Below, piece by piece: positions 1 to 9,758 of a DNA stretch of 64,000 bases. Positions within the stretch are counted from its first letter, which is position 1. Each line of letters opens with the position of its first letter. The stretch is from Brevipalpus yothersi (Eukaryota > Arthropoda > Arachnida > Trombidiformes > Tenuipalpidae): positions 124,001 to 188,000 of the forward strand of contig QZCP01000346.1 of assembly GCA_003956705.1 (NCBI GenBank). The letters run 5' to 3'. Position numbers and translations under genes: made by a program. The notes beneath the pieces are model-generated. The model was given only the letters and a program-made list of their open reading frames with translations, had not been told where the DNA came from and did not search any database.

Positions 1-125
1 CCGCAATAGGTTCTCGATACGCATGTGATGGCCCCGCAATAGGTTCTTCATACGCATGCGATGGTCCAGCAATGGGCTCCGGGAGAGCATGCGATGGTCC
101 AGCAACGGTTTCCGGGAGAGCATCT
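1..125. repeat. 33-bp tandem repeat, about 3.8 units
   Basis: Units start at 27, 60 and 93, with a partial unit at 1-26. Each unit carries the pattern GATGGNCC-CAA, and units 1-2 end in ATACGCATG while later units end in GGGAGAGCAT. The period is a multiple of three and encodes the 11-residue repeat of the minus-strand gene. Confidence 0.7.
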
Positions 126-283
126 GAGGGTGAAGGAACTGGATCTCGAGAAGCTTGAGGATGAACTCCAGATGAAGAGGAAGTTCCTCCCTCACGCTCA
201 AGTTTCTCTCTCGCTCTTCTTTCCCGCTGAGCTTCTTTCCTTTGTATGCATTTTTTCCGGTAATTCTTTATATTCTTTATCAT
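1..283 (-). CDS. Partial protein with 11-residue repeat, runs off window start
   Basis: Reading the minus strand from the ATG at 283 gives an open frame to base 1 with no stop, so the gene is cut by the window edge. The first 35 or so residues are highly charged (Lys, Arg, Glu, probably helical). A Ser/Pro-rich linker follows, and then a tandem repeat of 11 residues with core EPIAGPSHAYE. The repeat period of 33 bases keeps frame, and its units differ mostly by synonymous or conservative changes, which supports real coding on this strand rather than on the plus strand, where an ORF of 102 codons overlaps it. The family is not recognised. The start is uncertain because the frame stays open for some codons upstream of 283, and an upstream exon is possible. 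Confidence 0.4.
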   Translation of the reverse strand, partial: MIKNIKNYRKKCIQRKEAQRERRAREKLEREGGTSSSSGVHPQASRDPVPSPSDALPETVAGPSHALPEPIAGPSHAYEEPIAGPSHAYREPIA

Positions 284-369
284 TTTCGATGAATGAAATT
301 GGGCGATATGAAGAGAGAGGTGTATGTTTATGGATATGGTTGAAGGAGGATGAAGGCTTTATTAAATAG

Positions 370-1651
370 GCTCGATATATAGCAAAGAATATGTAAGTAA
401 TGGAACCAATTAGCTTCGTGATTGAGGGTAGTTGGTGATCTATTCAATGATGAGAGAAGAACCGAAGGAAGATATTACTCTTTACTTACTTTTTGAATGA
501 TGTGTATTGAAATCTACATGATAGATGATGCCTCAAAAACCTCCAAGACATCCAACATCTTGTTCGGAAACGATCGTTCTATTATTTAACATTCTAATGC
601 AAATTTTTGTCTTTACTCTGAATCACAACTGATCTGATTTATCATACCGAAAATTTTTCTCGCATGATGCGTTTTAATCTATAAAGTCGGTACACATCCT
701 AGGTGCTATGAATTGTAATCCTTTCGCACAAATGCAGAAAGCCCTTCTTTTATTTATGAAATGGGCTTCCGCACTCTTCCACTCAAATGATAAACCGCTA
801 TCCTTATATATCGAGGAGCATGGCATGAGGTGATCAAATAGTTTTTTCCAATAAAATGATATGGAATGAGGGACAAACCTGAATTGTACGATGTTGTGTA
901 AGTATTAGAAATCCAAATTAGGAACAACCAATAGCGGAAAACGGACTTCTCAGCTTGAAAATTTCTCGATTATATGATTTCCTCAAAGAGAACTCAAATC
1001 AAAGAAAAGATGATGATTAGTTGAGAAAAACGCAGTTAACTTTTCGAGAAGCAACTTCAACCACAAACACGTGAGATAAGGAAAACTAAATCAATTGGAA
1101 TTGAACAGAGCAATTGGAAAATTATGTTGACTCACAGGAAAACTTAGCTAAACGCACTGAAAAACTAAGCTTGAATGATGATAATTCATTCTGTTGAGGA
1201 AGAATCGGGAGTATATCCGTCAGCTGGGAATCTGGCAGCTAAGAATTGTGAATATATTTCTAACATTCTGACAAAAATCTGTAAACATGTTTACGGATCA
1301 CTATTTCCGGCAGATGTGCCACCGATAACCCTTCTTTCGTAAACATGTTTGTGACTCCAAGAGAATTTGGACTTTGAGCCGAAAAATATAGGCCAAACAA
1401 CTGCCATAGGGATAACATGAGAAAATTTTCACAATTTTGAATGGAAAAATCTTCATGAATCGATTGGAAGAGCAATCTTTTTTAGCGATATTCTAACTAA
1501 ACAAATGGCATTAATAGCATTTTAATCAAATTTCATCGGAATATTCAACCATTTGCGATTTTGATCAAGATTTCTGGGAACTCGAATTTTCCCATTATAA
1601 GCCTATCTGGAAAATTCCGATAGTCCATATCTCCATGTTCTCATGGAGGAA
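370..1651. other. Gene-free AT-rich stretch
   Basis: No ORF here has a recognisable domain or good coding character. The longest (minus, about 71 codons near 1260-1475) has no feature that separates it from chance. No tRNA-like or long repeat structure was seen by eye. Confidence 0.5.
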
Positions 1652-1744
1652 NNNNNNNNNNNNNNNNNNNNNNNNNNNNNNNNNNNNNNNNNNNNNNNNN
1701 NNNNNNNNNNNNNNNNNNNNNNNNNNNNNNNNNNNNNNNNNNNN
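1652..1744. other. Assembly gap of 93 N
   Basis: A run of N separates the left flank from the retrotransposon region. The gap size may be nominal. It means that linkage of the left 1.65 kb to the telomeric element depends on scaffolding. Confidence 0.99.
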
Positions 1745-2012
1745 AAGAGGTGTGCTTTTTATGGTATATTCTAACTGAGGACATCGAGCTCATGTCATTT
1801 TGATGAAATTTCATCATTTATTTCCAATACTAAAGATAATGGCAAGGAAATTTGAGAGAGTGACTTCCCCCGTAAAAGTTGATTTCCAATGCTAAGATCC
1901 TGATGATGAAACGATTGCCCACTCATCTGAAGATGCAGATCTTGCTTAAGTCGTGCTTCCCATGAATAGAAAAAGAGGATCGGAGGAACAAAAACCTATA
2001 CCGGAATCTCAA

Positions 2013-2050
2013 CCTAAACCTAACCTAACCTGACCTAACCTAACCTAACC
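2013..2050. repeat. Telomere-type CCTAA repeats, 5' flank of the retrotransposon
   Basis: About seven units of CCTAA (TTAGG on the minus strand), including one CCTAAA and one CCTGA variant, end abruptly at 2050 where non-repetitive sequence begins. TTAGG is the common arthropod telomere repeat. The sharp right edge marks the 5' junction of the element. Confidence 0.85.
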
Positions 2051-2254
2051 ACTTCCGATCAGCTGTTTGCCGGTGCGGGTGCTTTTTGTAGTGCTCTAAG
2101 TTTTTTATTAAATTTTCTATTTAAATTTGATTTTCAAAGTTTAATTTTTGTTTTAATTATTTTATAAGGTGGTTGTGGTGCCGTAGGCACAAAAAACCAA
2201 ATTTAAATCGGTGGTGTAGAACCACAAAAAGTGTTTTTCTGGGCTTCGCCCAAA
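2051..2254 (+). promoter_or_regulatory. Element 5' UTR and presumed internal promoter
   Basis: Non-coding leader between the CCTAA junction and the ORF1 ATG. It begins ACTTCCGATCAGCTG, has a GC-rich patch (2067-2082) and then turns T-rich. The related cores GGTTGTGGTG (2171) and GAACCACAAAAAGTG (2219) resemble the motif repeated through the element. LINEs usually carry their promoter here. Promoter activity is inferred from position only. Confidence 0.4.
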
Positions 2255-4165
2255 ATGGCTGCCTTAACCTCAGGCAAGCTCATTGTGCCCACAGTCAAAC
2301 CTGATGTTTCTGAGGTTCAGGGCATCAAATTACTTCCAATTGGTGACCATCTTTTCGATGTGAACTACTTTTGTGGAATCAAAACCGAAGAGGTGCATAT
2401 CCAACAGATGCCAGAGATGGTATACAATTGGATTGGTGAATATCTAGTGCTTACTCATTGGATATGCTCAGCAATTAAACGTGGTGCCCCTATCAACAAG
2501 GATTATGCAGCTCTATTAGATCAGAAGAGGAAAAATCTCACCCCGGTGATTCAGAAACTCAAACAGTCCTGTGAATATCAAGAGGTGGAAAAAATGAAAG
2601 GCGCCTCAGAAGCAATCACGTGTGAAATGGCTATTATGGAAAACCAGATCTCAGTGGCACAGAATGAGAAAGAAAGGGCTGAAGCTAATCTCCGTGAAGC
2701 TAAAACCCAAATTGTAACCCTCACAAATGAGGTAAACAAAGCTCGCCGGTCTATCAAAGATAAAGAGGCTACTATGGCATCATTGATAGAACCAAATATA
2801 CATCAGGAACTACAAAAGAAATACGATGAACTTGTGGTTACACACAATGAAATGCGTGCTTTTGTGGATACAATCAAGTCCAGTGATATGAAAAACAAAG
2901 ATTTAATCAATGAACTTCAACAGAAGCTCAGTGTTACGGAGAAAGAACTTGAGACAATGAAAGTTACAGGCATGGTCACAAGTTCACCAATGCAAGGTGA
3001 TAATGTGGACTACCAAAGGACAATCATGAAACTTGAATGCCAAGTGGAGGCATACAAAGAGATGGCAACCACAGCCATGATTGAAAAAGTTGTTGCTCAA
3101 TTGGGAGTTGACAAGCCCAACTTTCAGAGACAATCACGTCCTCGTCGACAACGAAAAAGGACTGCAACTGCAACCTCAGTTGAGGCTACGGATGTTGACA
3201 CCGATGTTGAAGTCATTACCGGTGCCCCAACATATGCACAGGCAGCCCGAGGCAGAGGAATGCAAGGTTCCACTAGATCTCGTTCTAGAAACAGGCAACG
3301 TGAAAAGCCTCTTCCTCCACAGGATTTTGTGGTTGTGGCTGAAGGGAAGAGAGGAAAAAACTTCCAACAAAATGAACTGTATAATTGTGTCAAGTCAGCA
3401 TTGCAAACTCACAAGACTAGACTCGCTTCTACAAACATAATTCGTGTTCGAGAAGTTACTGGTAACCGTGTGTTTATTGTAACCACAAAAAGTGAAGACC
3501 AAGAGCTCATCATAAGAACCTTCCAGTCAGACACTAACTTGAAGTTTGATGTCAAAAAGCTACCAGATAGACTGCCACTCATCCGTGTCTGTGGGCTAGA
3601 CGATGATCGTGATCCCATGGATGTGGCATATGAAATTATGTTCCACAATCTGGTCGATCCGGGTGAGAAAGAGAATTTGAACACGAGAGTAGTAGCAGAA
3701 CACTTCAATTTCGTTTACAAGAAGAAATCATTTGCTGGAGGCAGAAAATTTAGAAAGAGTGATTTCGTGTATGAAGTTAAACCAGAACTTGCAGATAACC
3801 TAAAAGCAAGGAAAAAAGTTAAAATCGATATGCAGGTTGTTCGAGTCGAACGCCAAACGAGATTTGTGCAGTGCTATAGATGTTGTCACTATGGACATAG
3901 TGCGAAGTGTCCTCTCGCGAAAGACAATAAGTATATATGTGGTAACTGTATGGAAGATCATGAAACGAAACAGTGTAACCACAGAGATAATCCAACATGC
4001 GTAAACTGCCTTGAGCACAATCAGAAATTACCTCAAGCATCTAAGCAACGAGAAGATGCTAACCATTGGGCGTTCAATTTGAAATGCCCAACGAGGCTAC
4101 GAGCAAAGCTCATTGCTGACAGGTCTACGGTTCGTACTTCACATTCGCCGGCAGAGACACAGTAA
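2255..4165 (+). CDS. ORF1, gag-like nucleic acid-binding protein
   Basis: The first ATG in frame is at 2255 (AAAATGG context) and gives about 636 residues; the frame is open eight codons further up from a GTG. A long, Glu/Lys/Leu-rich stretch in the middle of the N-terminal half has coiled-coil character. An Arg/Ser-rich basic segment follows (around 3270-3300), then a conserved globular part and a C-terminal cluster of zinc knuckles: CYRCCHYGHSAKC from 3872 (CX2CX4HX4C), then CGNCMEDHETKQC and CVNCLEHN. This is the usual layout of ORF1 in R1/TRAS/I-type elements, which package element RNA and in TRAS/SART help direct the particle to telomeres. Its last 45 nt overlap the open ORF2 frame. It carries one exact copy of the 12-mer at 3479, read there as VTTK. 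Confidence 0.88.
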   Translation: MAALTSGKLIVPTVKPDVSEVQGIKLLPIGDHLFDVNYFCGIKTEEVHIQQMPEMVYNWIGEYLVLTHWICSAIKRGAPINKDYAALLDQKRKNLTPVIQKLKQSCEYQEVEKMKGASEAITCEMAIMENQISVAQNEKERAEANLREAKTQIVTLTNEVNKARRSIKDKEATMASLIEPNIHQELQKKYDELVVTHNEMRAFVDTIKSSDMKNKDLINELQQKLSVTEKELETMKVTGMVTSSPMQGDNVDYQRTIMKLECQVEAYKEMATTAMIEKVVAQLGVDKPNFQRQSRPRRQRKRTATATSVEATDVDTDVEVITGAPTYAQAARGRGMQGSTRSRSRNRQREKPLPPQDFVVVAEGKRGKNFQQNELYNCVKSALQTHKTRLASTNIIRVREVTGNRVFIVTTKSEDQELIIRTFQSDTNLKFDVKKLPDRLPLIRVCGLDDDRDPMDVAYEIMFHNLVDPGEKENLNTRVVAEHFNFVYKKKSFAGGRKFRKSDFVYEVKPELADNLKARKKVKIDMQVVRVERQTRFVQCYRCCHYGHSAKCPLAKDNKYICGNCMEDHETKQCNHRDNPTCVNCLEHNQKLPQASKQREDANHWAFNLKCPTRLRAKLIADRSTVRTSHSPAETQ

Positions 4166-7100
4166 TTATTACGTGGAACTGTGCTAAATGCAAACAATCG
4201 ATTAATGAAATTAACAAATTAACACATTTGCTGGCATCATCATCATCATCTACAGCACCACTACTACACTCATCCACAATTGTAAATAAACAAACTAACT
4301 CATCAGCTGATCCACACGTGCGAGATCATGAGGAAAGCACATCTTTTAAACCAAAAGCCATTATTTTACTTCTACAAGAAGCACCGCCATACTTTGAAAA
4401 TCTTCTCTTGAGATCAAACTGGAACGTCTTCACACATCCAATTGCAACTGAAAATTATCGCTCAGCAATTGCTATCTATCCAAAGGAAATCTCTGCATCT
4501 GTAGTTACATGCACCAGAAATCTAGTCACATGCAAAATGAATCTTGATTCCGAGGACATTTTAATTTCATCATTGTATATACCACCTAAGAACAACATAC
4601 AAGCATCACTGGAAGAACTTGATGCACTTGAGGCCTCATCCATCGAAAACATCATCATCGGTGGTGACTGGAATGCTCGCTCAGAATTCTGGGGGGATAA
4701 GATGGAAAATGCTCGTGGAAAAATTGTCCGAGAATGGATTGAAGACAAGAGGTATCTCATTATCAACGATACGAATAGTCCAACTTTCTCCGCACCAATG
4801 CACCAAGTGAATCAAGTGAGAGAAAGTGCAGTGGATTTCATCTTATCTAACAGCCAAATAGCAGCAAAAGCTTTTGACATCACTGAAAAAATAGATTTGC
4901 ATCTGAGTGATCATAAAGCTCTTGCAGTAGTTTTGAAAAATGAACTTGAGTTTGTGAAAACAGGTAAAACCACGAGACTATATGCAAAGAAGCAGAAACC
5001 AGATGCCTATGAACATTTCTCACAAGCTCTCGAATCTGCTTTTGAACTCTTTGAACCTGGAGACTCGGTGGATGACTTTACCGAGCTGTTCGAAGAGAAG
5101 ATACATCAAGTTGCTAGCAGAACCCTAACAAAAACGAACCCCGGAATGTTTGCTCCACAAATGAAATGGTGGGATGAAGAAATCGAGAAAACCGTGGAAG
5201 CACTTCGGAGAGTAAAGAAATATCTAAGAAAGGGAACACTCAACTCACAGGCTAAAAAAGCGCAGCTGGTTGAGAGCCTCAAATCCACTCTCAAAAATCT
5301 GATTGAGAAGAAAAAGAAAAAGTATTTCAGAGAACTTTTCACTGTTGATGATCCTGCGCAAGCCTGGGATCGTTTTTACAAAAAACTCACCCGAGTAGTG
5401 TGCAGTGGAGAAACATATATAATTGAAAATGAAAAACGCATCACAGATCATAAAGAGATGTTAAAGATCCTTGCAGAAAAGTTTTTCGATCAAGATGATG
5501 CCGCAAAAGATCTCCCAATCCACAAGGAAATAAGAGACAAAGCCAATGCACCACCACCATCTGTGGTTACACAAGATCCCGGTCCACCCACAATCGAGGA
5601 GGTTAAAGTCGCTCTCAATAGTTTCTCATCAGGAAAGGTTCCTGGAGAGGATGGGATAACTCATGAAATTCTATCCTCACTCCGGGACAATGCTGTGAAG
5701 GCACTGCACAAACTGTTCATTAATATATGGCACTCCAAAGTTTTCCCTAAAAAGTGGCGCAAAGCCACCATCAAGTTTCTCAATAAACCAAACGCACCGA
5801 AAGGATCGGTTAAACAGTTCAGACCAATTGGTCTTCTGCCCTGTACCAGCAAAATCCTTGAAAGGATCCTCCACTCAAGAATTGACTGGTACAGAACCAT
5901 GAACTTGGATCCAGTAGTTCGAAAAAAACAGTATGGCTTCTCGAAGGGAAAATCAGCAGAAGATGCCCTCTTCGACCTGGTGAATTTTGTGAAATCAAAG
6001 ATCGATAAAAGCAAAAAAGTTATTATGGTGTCAATAGATATTCGAGCAGCCTTCGATAATGCTTGGTGGCCACTGATTATCATTCAATTGAGAAAGCTGA
6101 AAGTGGATGAAACTACGATCGAAATAGTCAAGTCCTACTTCAGTGATAGGTCTGTCAATCTGATTCTTGGAGGTGAAAATCTTGAAGTACCCCAAACAAA
6201 AGGGTGCATACAGGGAAGTGTACTTGGTCCACTTTTCTGGAACCTCATTGTGGATTCGCTTCTATCCGAAATTGTGGATCCTAATATCAGAATTCAAAGC
6301 TATGCCGATGACATATGCATTCTCGCTCATGGATATACTTTTGCCGAGTGCGAGAAAGCAATGCAAAAAACTCTGAACTCGATTTCCCGCTGGGCAAAGA
6401 AATGCAAGCTCGATATATCTGCTGAGAAGACATTCATGGTGGTTTTTAAGAGCCAAAAAACTTCAAAAGTACTTGACCTGGAACTCCTAGGTTCAAAAGT
6501 CAAAGAAGAGTACAGTTTGAAGTTACTTGGGATGGAGATCGATGAAAATCTAACTTTCATTCCTCACATAAGGAAACAAGCCTCAAAGTTGGCAACAATG
6601 TACCAGAGAATGGCACCGCTTGTGACTAGAGCTTTTGGTCCTAGTCCTGAATCAATGAGATTAATTCTGGAAGGAGCAGTTCTCCCAAAGCTAATATATG
6701 GTGCTTCAATTCTGAAAGATAGAATTAAATACAAAACCAATCAGGATATCCTACGAAAGGTACATCGCCAGTGGCTTATAAGGGCCTATAGAATGTTCTC
6801 CTCTACCTCATATACGAAAGCATTGCTGGTATCCAGCAGTCTAGGTATTGAGAAGATCATCGAAATGAGGGCCAATATATACTTGGCTAAGCGGAAAAAG
6901 TATACTGAAACCAACATTTTCGATCGGAAACTAATTGACACCAGAGAACCGAGGTTAAAAATCCCACCATGGACAGTGAAACATCTTCTTCTAACAATAG
7001 GTGATGGGACATTTGTGATGAAACCAGAATGTCTCACTGCTTTCACTGACGGTAGTAAAATCGAGGGCCAAGTAGGTGCAGCCTTTGTTGCCTACAAATC

Positions 7101-7944
7101 AAATATGGAACTACAAAGAAAGAAAATCAAACTAGAGGACCACTGCTCTGTGTTCCAAGCAGAAGTTTTAGCGATCCTGGAATCGCTCAAGTACCTCAAA
7201 ACAAAAGCTTGTCCAGGAGATGCGATCCAAATAGCATCAGACTCATCATCTGCATTACAAGCCATTTGTGGCCACGGAAAAACTTTCAATGTAGTGTGGG
7301 AAGTGAGAGAACTATGCTGGCAAATGATTGAGTGTAACCACAAAATCGAATTCTTCTGGGTGAAAGCTCATGTGGGACAAACACAAAATGAGCTTGTGGA
7401 TACACTAGCAAAGGAAGCTGCCCAAGATGAGAATCTCAGTAGTGCATATAAAAGACTGCCTATCTCAACTGAAAAAAGACGAATATTGCTCTCATGTGAA
7501 CTCGAACAGAATATCGAACTTCGATCAATGAATGAAGCACTGTTTAAGAAGCTTGGCTCTTGTCTATGGAATAAGAAGATCTATCAAGAATCCTTTTCGA
7601 AAGAGGTCATATGGTTCCTTACCGATCATGGGCCAGTGAAGAAACTTCTTGAGCGATTGAAAATAATGTCTTCGAATATGTGTCCCTGTGAACTCGATGA
7701 ACAGGACATGAACCACTTGTTGGATTGTCCGATACTAGATGGCGTTTTCCGACCTAGAGGTCATATCAAATCACTCTTATCATGTGGAACACCTGAGTTC
7801 ATAAAACATTATTTTGATTTGAAGCCGGAAGTTGATTCAACTCTAGTTCAAGTTTTCAAAAAGATCGTTCAAATTAATAATAGTACCAATATTGTACCCA
7901 CAGTTGAAGCTCAATTCGTAAGTACAAACCGTTCCACTCTCTGA
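4120..7944 (+). CDS. ORF2, APE endonuclease / reverse transcriptase / RNase H polyprotein
   Basis: The frame is open from 4120. The endonuclease already begins at about 4165 (ITWNCAK, with the conserved Asn), upstream of any in-frame ATG, and the first Met is over 100 codons further on. Endonuclease motifs follow: LLLQE, SLYIPP, GGDWN (Asp at 4666) and SDHKAL. The reverse transcriptase has the fingers block KQFRPIGLLP, motif A SIDIRAAFDN, motif B GCIQGSVLGP and the catalytic YADD at 6301-6312. An RNase H domain follows: FTDGS (Asp at 7048), FQAEVLAI, IASDSSSAL and WVKAHVGQTQNELVD. A Cys/His motif, CPCX9HX3C, near the C-terminus is typical of R1-clade ORF2 proteins. The enzyme would nick telomeric DNA and copy element RNA onto it. 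The missing ATG implies a -1 frameshift from ORF1, re-initiation or a non-AUG start. Confidence 0.92.
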   Translation, partial: QVYGSYFTFAGRDTVIITWNCAKCKQSINEINKLTHLLASSSSSTAPLLHSSTIVNKQTNSSADPHVRDHEESTSFKPKAIILLLQEAPPYFENLLLRSNWNVFTHPIATENYRSAIAIYPKEISASVVTCTRNLVTCKMNLDSEDILISSLYIPPKNNIQASLEELDALEASSIENIIIGGDWNARSEFWGDKMENARGKIVREWIEDKRYLIINDTNSPTFSAPMHQVNQVRESAVDFILSNSQIAAKAFDITEKIDLHLSDHKALAVVLKNELEFVKTGKTTRLYAKKQKPDAYEHFSQALESAFELFEPGDSVDDFTELFEEKIHQVASRTLTKTNPGMFAPQMKWWDEEIEKTVEALRRVKKYLRKGTLNSQAKKAQLVESLKSTLKNLIEKKKKKYFRELFTVDDPAQAWDRFYKKLTRVVCSGETYIIENEKRITDHKEMLKILAEKFFDQDDAAKDLPIHKEIRDKANAPPPSVVTQDPGPPTIEEVKVALNSFSSGKVPGEDGITHEILSSLRDNAVKALHKLFINIWHSKVFPKKWRKATIKFLNKPNAPKGSVKQFRPIGLLPCTSKILERILHSRIDWYRTMNLDPVVRKKQYGFSKGKSAEDALFDLVNFVKSKIDKSKKVIMVSIDIRAAFDNAWWPLIIIQLRKLKVDETTIEIVKSYFSDRSVNLILGGENLEVPQTKGCIQGSVLGPLFWNLIVDSLLSEIVDPNIRIQSYADDICILAHGYTFAECEKAMQKTLNSISRWAKKCKLDISAEKTFMVVFKSQKTSKVLDLELLGSKVKEEYSLKLLGMEIDENLTFIPHIRKQASKLATMYQRMAPLVTRAFGPSPESMRLILEGAVLPKLIYGASILKDRIKYKTNQDILRKVHRQWLIRAYRMFSSTSYTKALLVSSSLGIEKIIEMRANIYLAKRKKYTETNIFDRKLIDTREPRLKIPPWTVKHLLLTIGDGTFVMKPECLTAFTDGSKIEGQVGAAFVAYKSNMELQRKKIKLEDHCSVFQAEVLAILESLKYLKTKACPGDAIQIASDSSSALQAICGHGKTFNVVWEVRELCWQMIECNHKIEFFWVKAHVGQTQNELVDTLAKEAAQDENLSSAYKRLPISTEKRRILLSCELEQNIELRSMNEALFKKLGSCLWNKKIYQESFSKEVIWFLTDHGPVKKLLERLKIMSSNMCPCELDEQDMNHLLDCPILDGVFRPRGHIKSLLSCGTPEFIKHYFDLKPEVDSTLVQVFKKIVQINNSTNIVPTVEAQFVSTNRSTL

Positions 7945-7945
7945 A

Positions 7946-9229
7946 ATGTCTTCACCAACAACAACACCGCAAAGTTCTGCATCTGAAAGTGTATCTGGAA
8001 CCAATCTTGATAACCTGCCAATAAAGCTGAACCTATCGAATGCTGCACAATCCCAATGTGAAAATGATAACGGTTCAAGTAAGAAATCAAAGAGCCCCAC
8101 GACACCTGCAAAAGATACAGCTATAAAACTACTAGATTTCTTCACACCACCACCAAATGTTTTACAACAGCGTGAAAGTCCAGTCAGTGAAGTTACAGGT
8201 TATGGAACACCTCCTGAAGGTATTATATTGGATATTCCACCAACTGTCAATGAGCAAGGCAATCAGAGGAAAACCGATGAAATCATCGAGCAGACTTGCA
8301 ATATGCCTGTAGAAAGAGCTAGTAAAGATCAAGACGAGAGTATGAAATCAGTGTCATCAATTCATCACGATGTGTTTGGTACACCAAATCTCACTACTTC
8401 AGATGAAGATGGTCAAGCACCTATGGTGGGGAAAGAGGTTGAAATTATTTTTCAACAAAATGCACCCCTATTGGAGTTCAGTGAAGATGAAGTCCTCTCA
8501 ATCTCACCAAGAGTTAGTTCCAGCAAGAGGAAGAGAACTCATCCTGATTCTCCACCTCTAGCAAGGGAACTACAGATGAGTGGTACAAGCTTCGCGAGCA
8601 GAACAATTTGTATAGATGAAATGCGGTCAGTGATTCGTGACCTCTGGGATGAGGTTTCCTCTGATAATCCAAATCTATATCATATGCGAGAACTCATCCA
8701 GAGTCTCGAGAAGTCGAACGAAAGTGTGAATGATCTCATTAGAGATCTGGGTATCAAATTTGTGGATACGAAAATTGCTCCAAAAAAGAAAAAGGAAAAA
8801 GAGAGAAGCACTACAGAGATGCAGTCACCCCCACCTAAAAGAAGACTCAACAGCACCACGATCCCTCCTCCTTGTACTTCTACTTCGAAAAAGTCTTCAT
8901 CGGAGATAGAGCACATAGATGTTCGAAAATGTAATGTTCAAGGGTGTTACTTTGAACAAAAGATGTCCACAGGGAATCGCTTTCGTGAACACTACAAAAC
9001 ATACCACAGTTCGTTAATGGGGAAGAAGAGCCATACCACCCTGTTCATTAAGACTTGTATCACTGTGAATGAATATGAAGAGAACAAGTCAAAGTGGCTC
9101 AAGTACACCAAAGACTTCAGATTCAGAAGAATCACAAGAAAAAAGCCCCGCAACACAGACTCGGAATTCACGGAGGCTGCTGAAGCTGCTGAAGCTACCG
9201 AAACTGAGTATGATGAGTATGAGGATTAG
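7946..9229 (+). CDS. ORF3, retrotransposon accessory protein with C-terminal C2H2-like finger
   Basis: The ATG at 7946 lies one base after the ORF2 stop (TGAAATG), so translation may continue by termination-re-initiation. The 427-residue product is Ser/Pro/Thr-rich and probably disordered over its first 200 residues. A short helical region follows (about 215-270), then basic tracts (KKKKEKE, PPKRRLN), which may be nuclear localisation signals. One zinc-finger-like motif has C329, C334, H349 and H354. After it comes a basic segment containing KSKWLKYTKDFRFRR, and then an acidic, Ala/Glu-rich C-terminus. The finger plus Trp/basic tail recur in ORF4 and ORF5, so the three are probably paralogues. 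No known family is recognised, and DNA or RNA binding is inferred. Confidence 0.8.
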   Translation: MSSPTTTPQSSASESVSGTNLDNLPIKLNLSNAAQSQCENDNGSSKKSKSPTTPAKDTAIKLLDFFTPPPNVLQQRESPVSEVTGYGTPPEGIILDIPPTVNEQGNQRKTDEIIEQTCNMPVERASKDQDESMKSVSSIHHDVFGTPNLTTSDEDGQAPMVGKEVEIIFQQNAPLLEFSEDEVLSISPRVSSSKRKRTHPDSPPLARELQMSGTSFASRTICIDEMRSVIRDLWDEVSSDNPNLYHMRELIQSLEKSNESVNDLIRDLGIKFVDTKIAPKKKKEKERSTTEMQSPPPKRRLNSTTIPPPCTSTSKKSSSEIEHIDVRKCNVQGCYFEQKMSTGNRFREHYKTYHSSLMGKKSHTTLFIKTCITVNEYEENKSKWLKYTKDFRFRRITRKKPRNTDSEFTEAAEAAEATETEYDEYED

Positions 9230-9758
9230 CCTCTTCTCATCAGTTGAACTTAGCTTAAAGTTCAACAAAACTTTTTGTGGTTACATTGATACTAATCTAT
9301 CCTAATTCGTTTAGTTTCTATTCAAACTTACTACTAATGATCTCATATCTAATCATAGTCAATTGGTCATACCGCTATAGCACACTAACGAACTATCTAA
9401 TCATCATCGTCATTATTTAATCCTGTGATAATTTCTATTGGTCATTGAGCTCAATACAATTGGCTTTCGGTAATCAATTACTATTCTTATCACCATTGGT
9501 CAATACTTCAAGGTGTAATTAATTGGTAACATTGTATTACATTATTAATCATCTCATTAGTGGTGCATTTTTCATTGGTCACTATGGTCAAGTGCTTATA
9601 TGCCTCTCAAATGAGCATGCACCATGATCAAATCGTTGAAAAATTGATGAAATTGTTTCATTTTTTCACTGTTGCTTATCAATTGAATTTTAAATCTTTA
9701 ATTTCATATTGTGTTTACATATTTTATATTGTCTAAAAGCCTCAAAAAGTGCCTCACA
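9230..9758 (+). promoter_or_regulatory. ORF3-ORF4 spacer with four inverted CCAAT boxes
   Basis: This 529-nt spacer holds four exact copies of ATTGGTCA (complement TGACCAAT) at 9362, 9437, 9495 and 9574, plus one exact TTTTGTGGTTAC at 9273. CCAAT boxes in this flank context are classic NF-Y sites. A TATA-like TTATATG lies near 9597. ORF4 begins at 9759 in a good context (CACAATGG). Together these suggest that ORF4 has its own promoter and is not only read from a full-length RNA. This is inference from sequence only. Confidence 0.45.

Noticed and set aside
3081..3708. ORFs of 64-119 codons on both strands inside ORF1
   Set aside because: Shadows of ORF1; no independent domain, and codon character follows the ORF1 frame.
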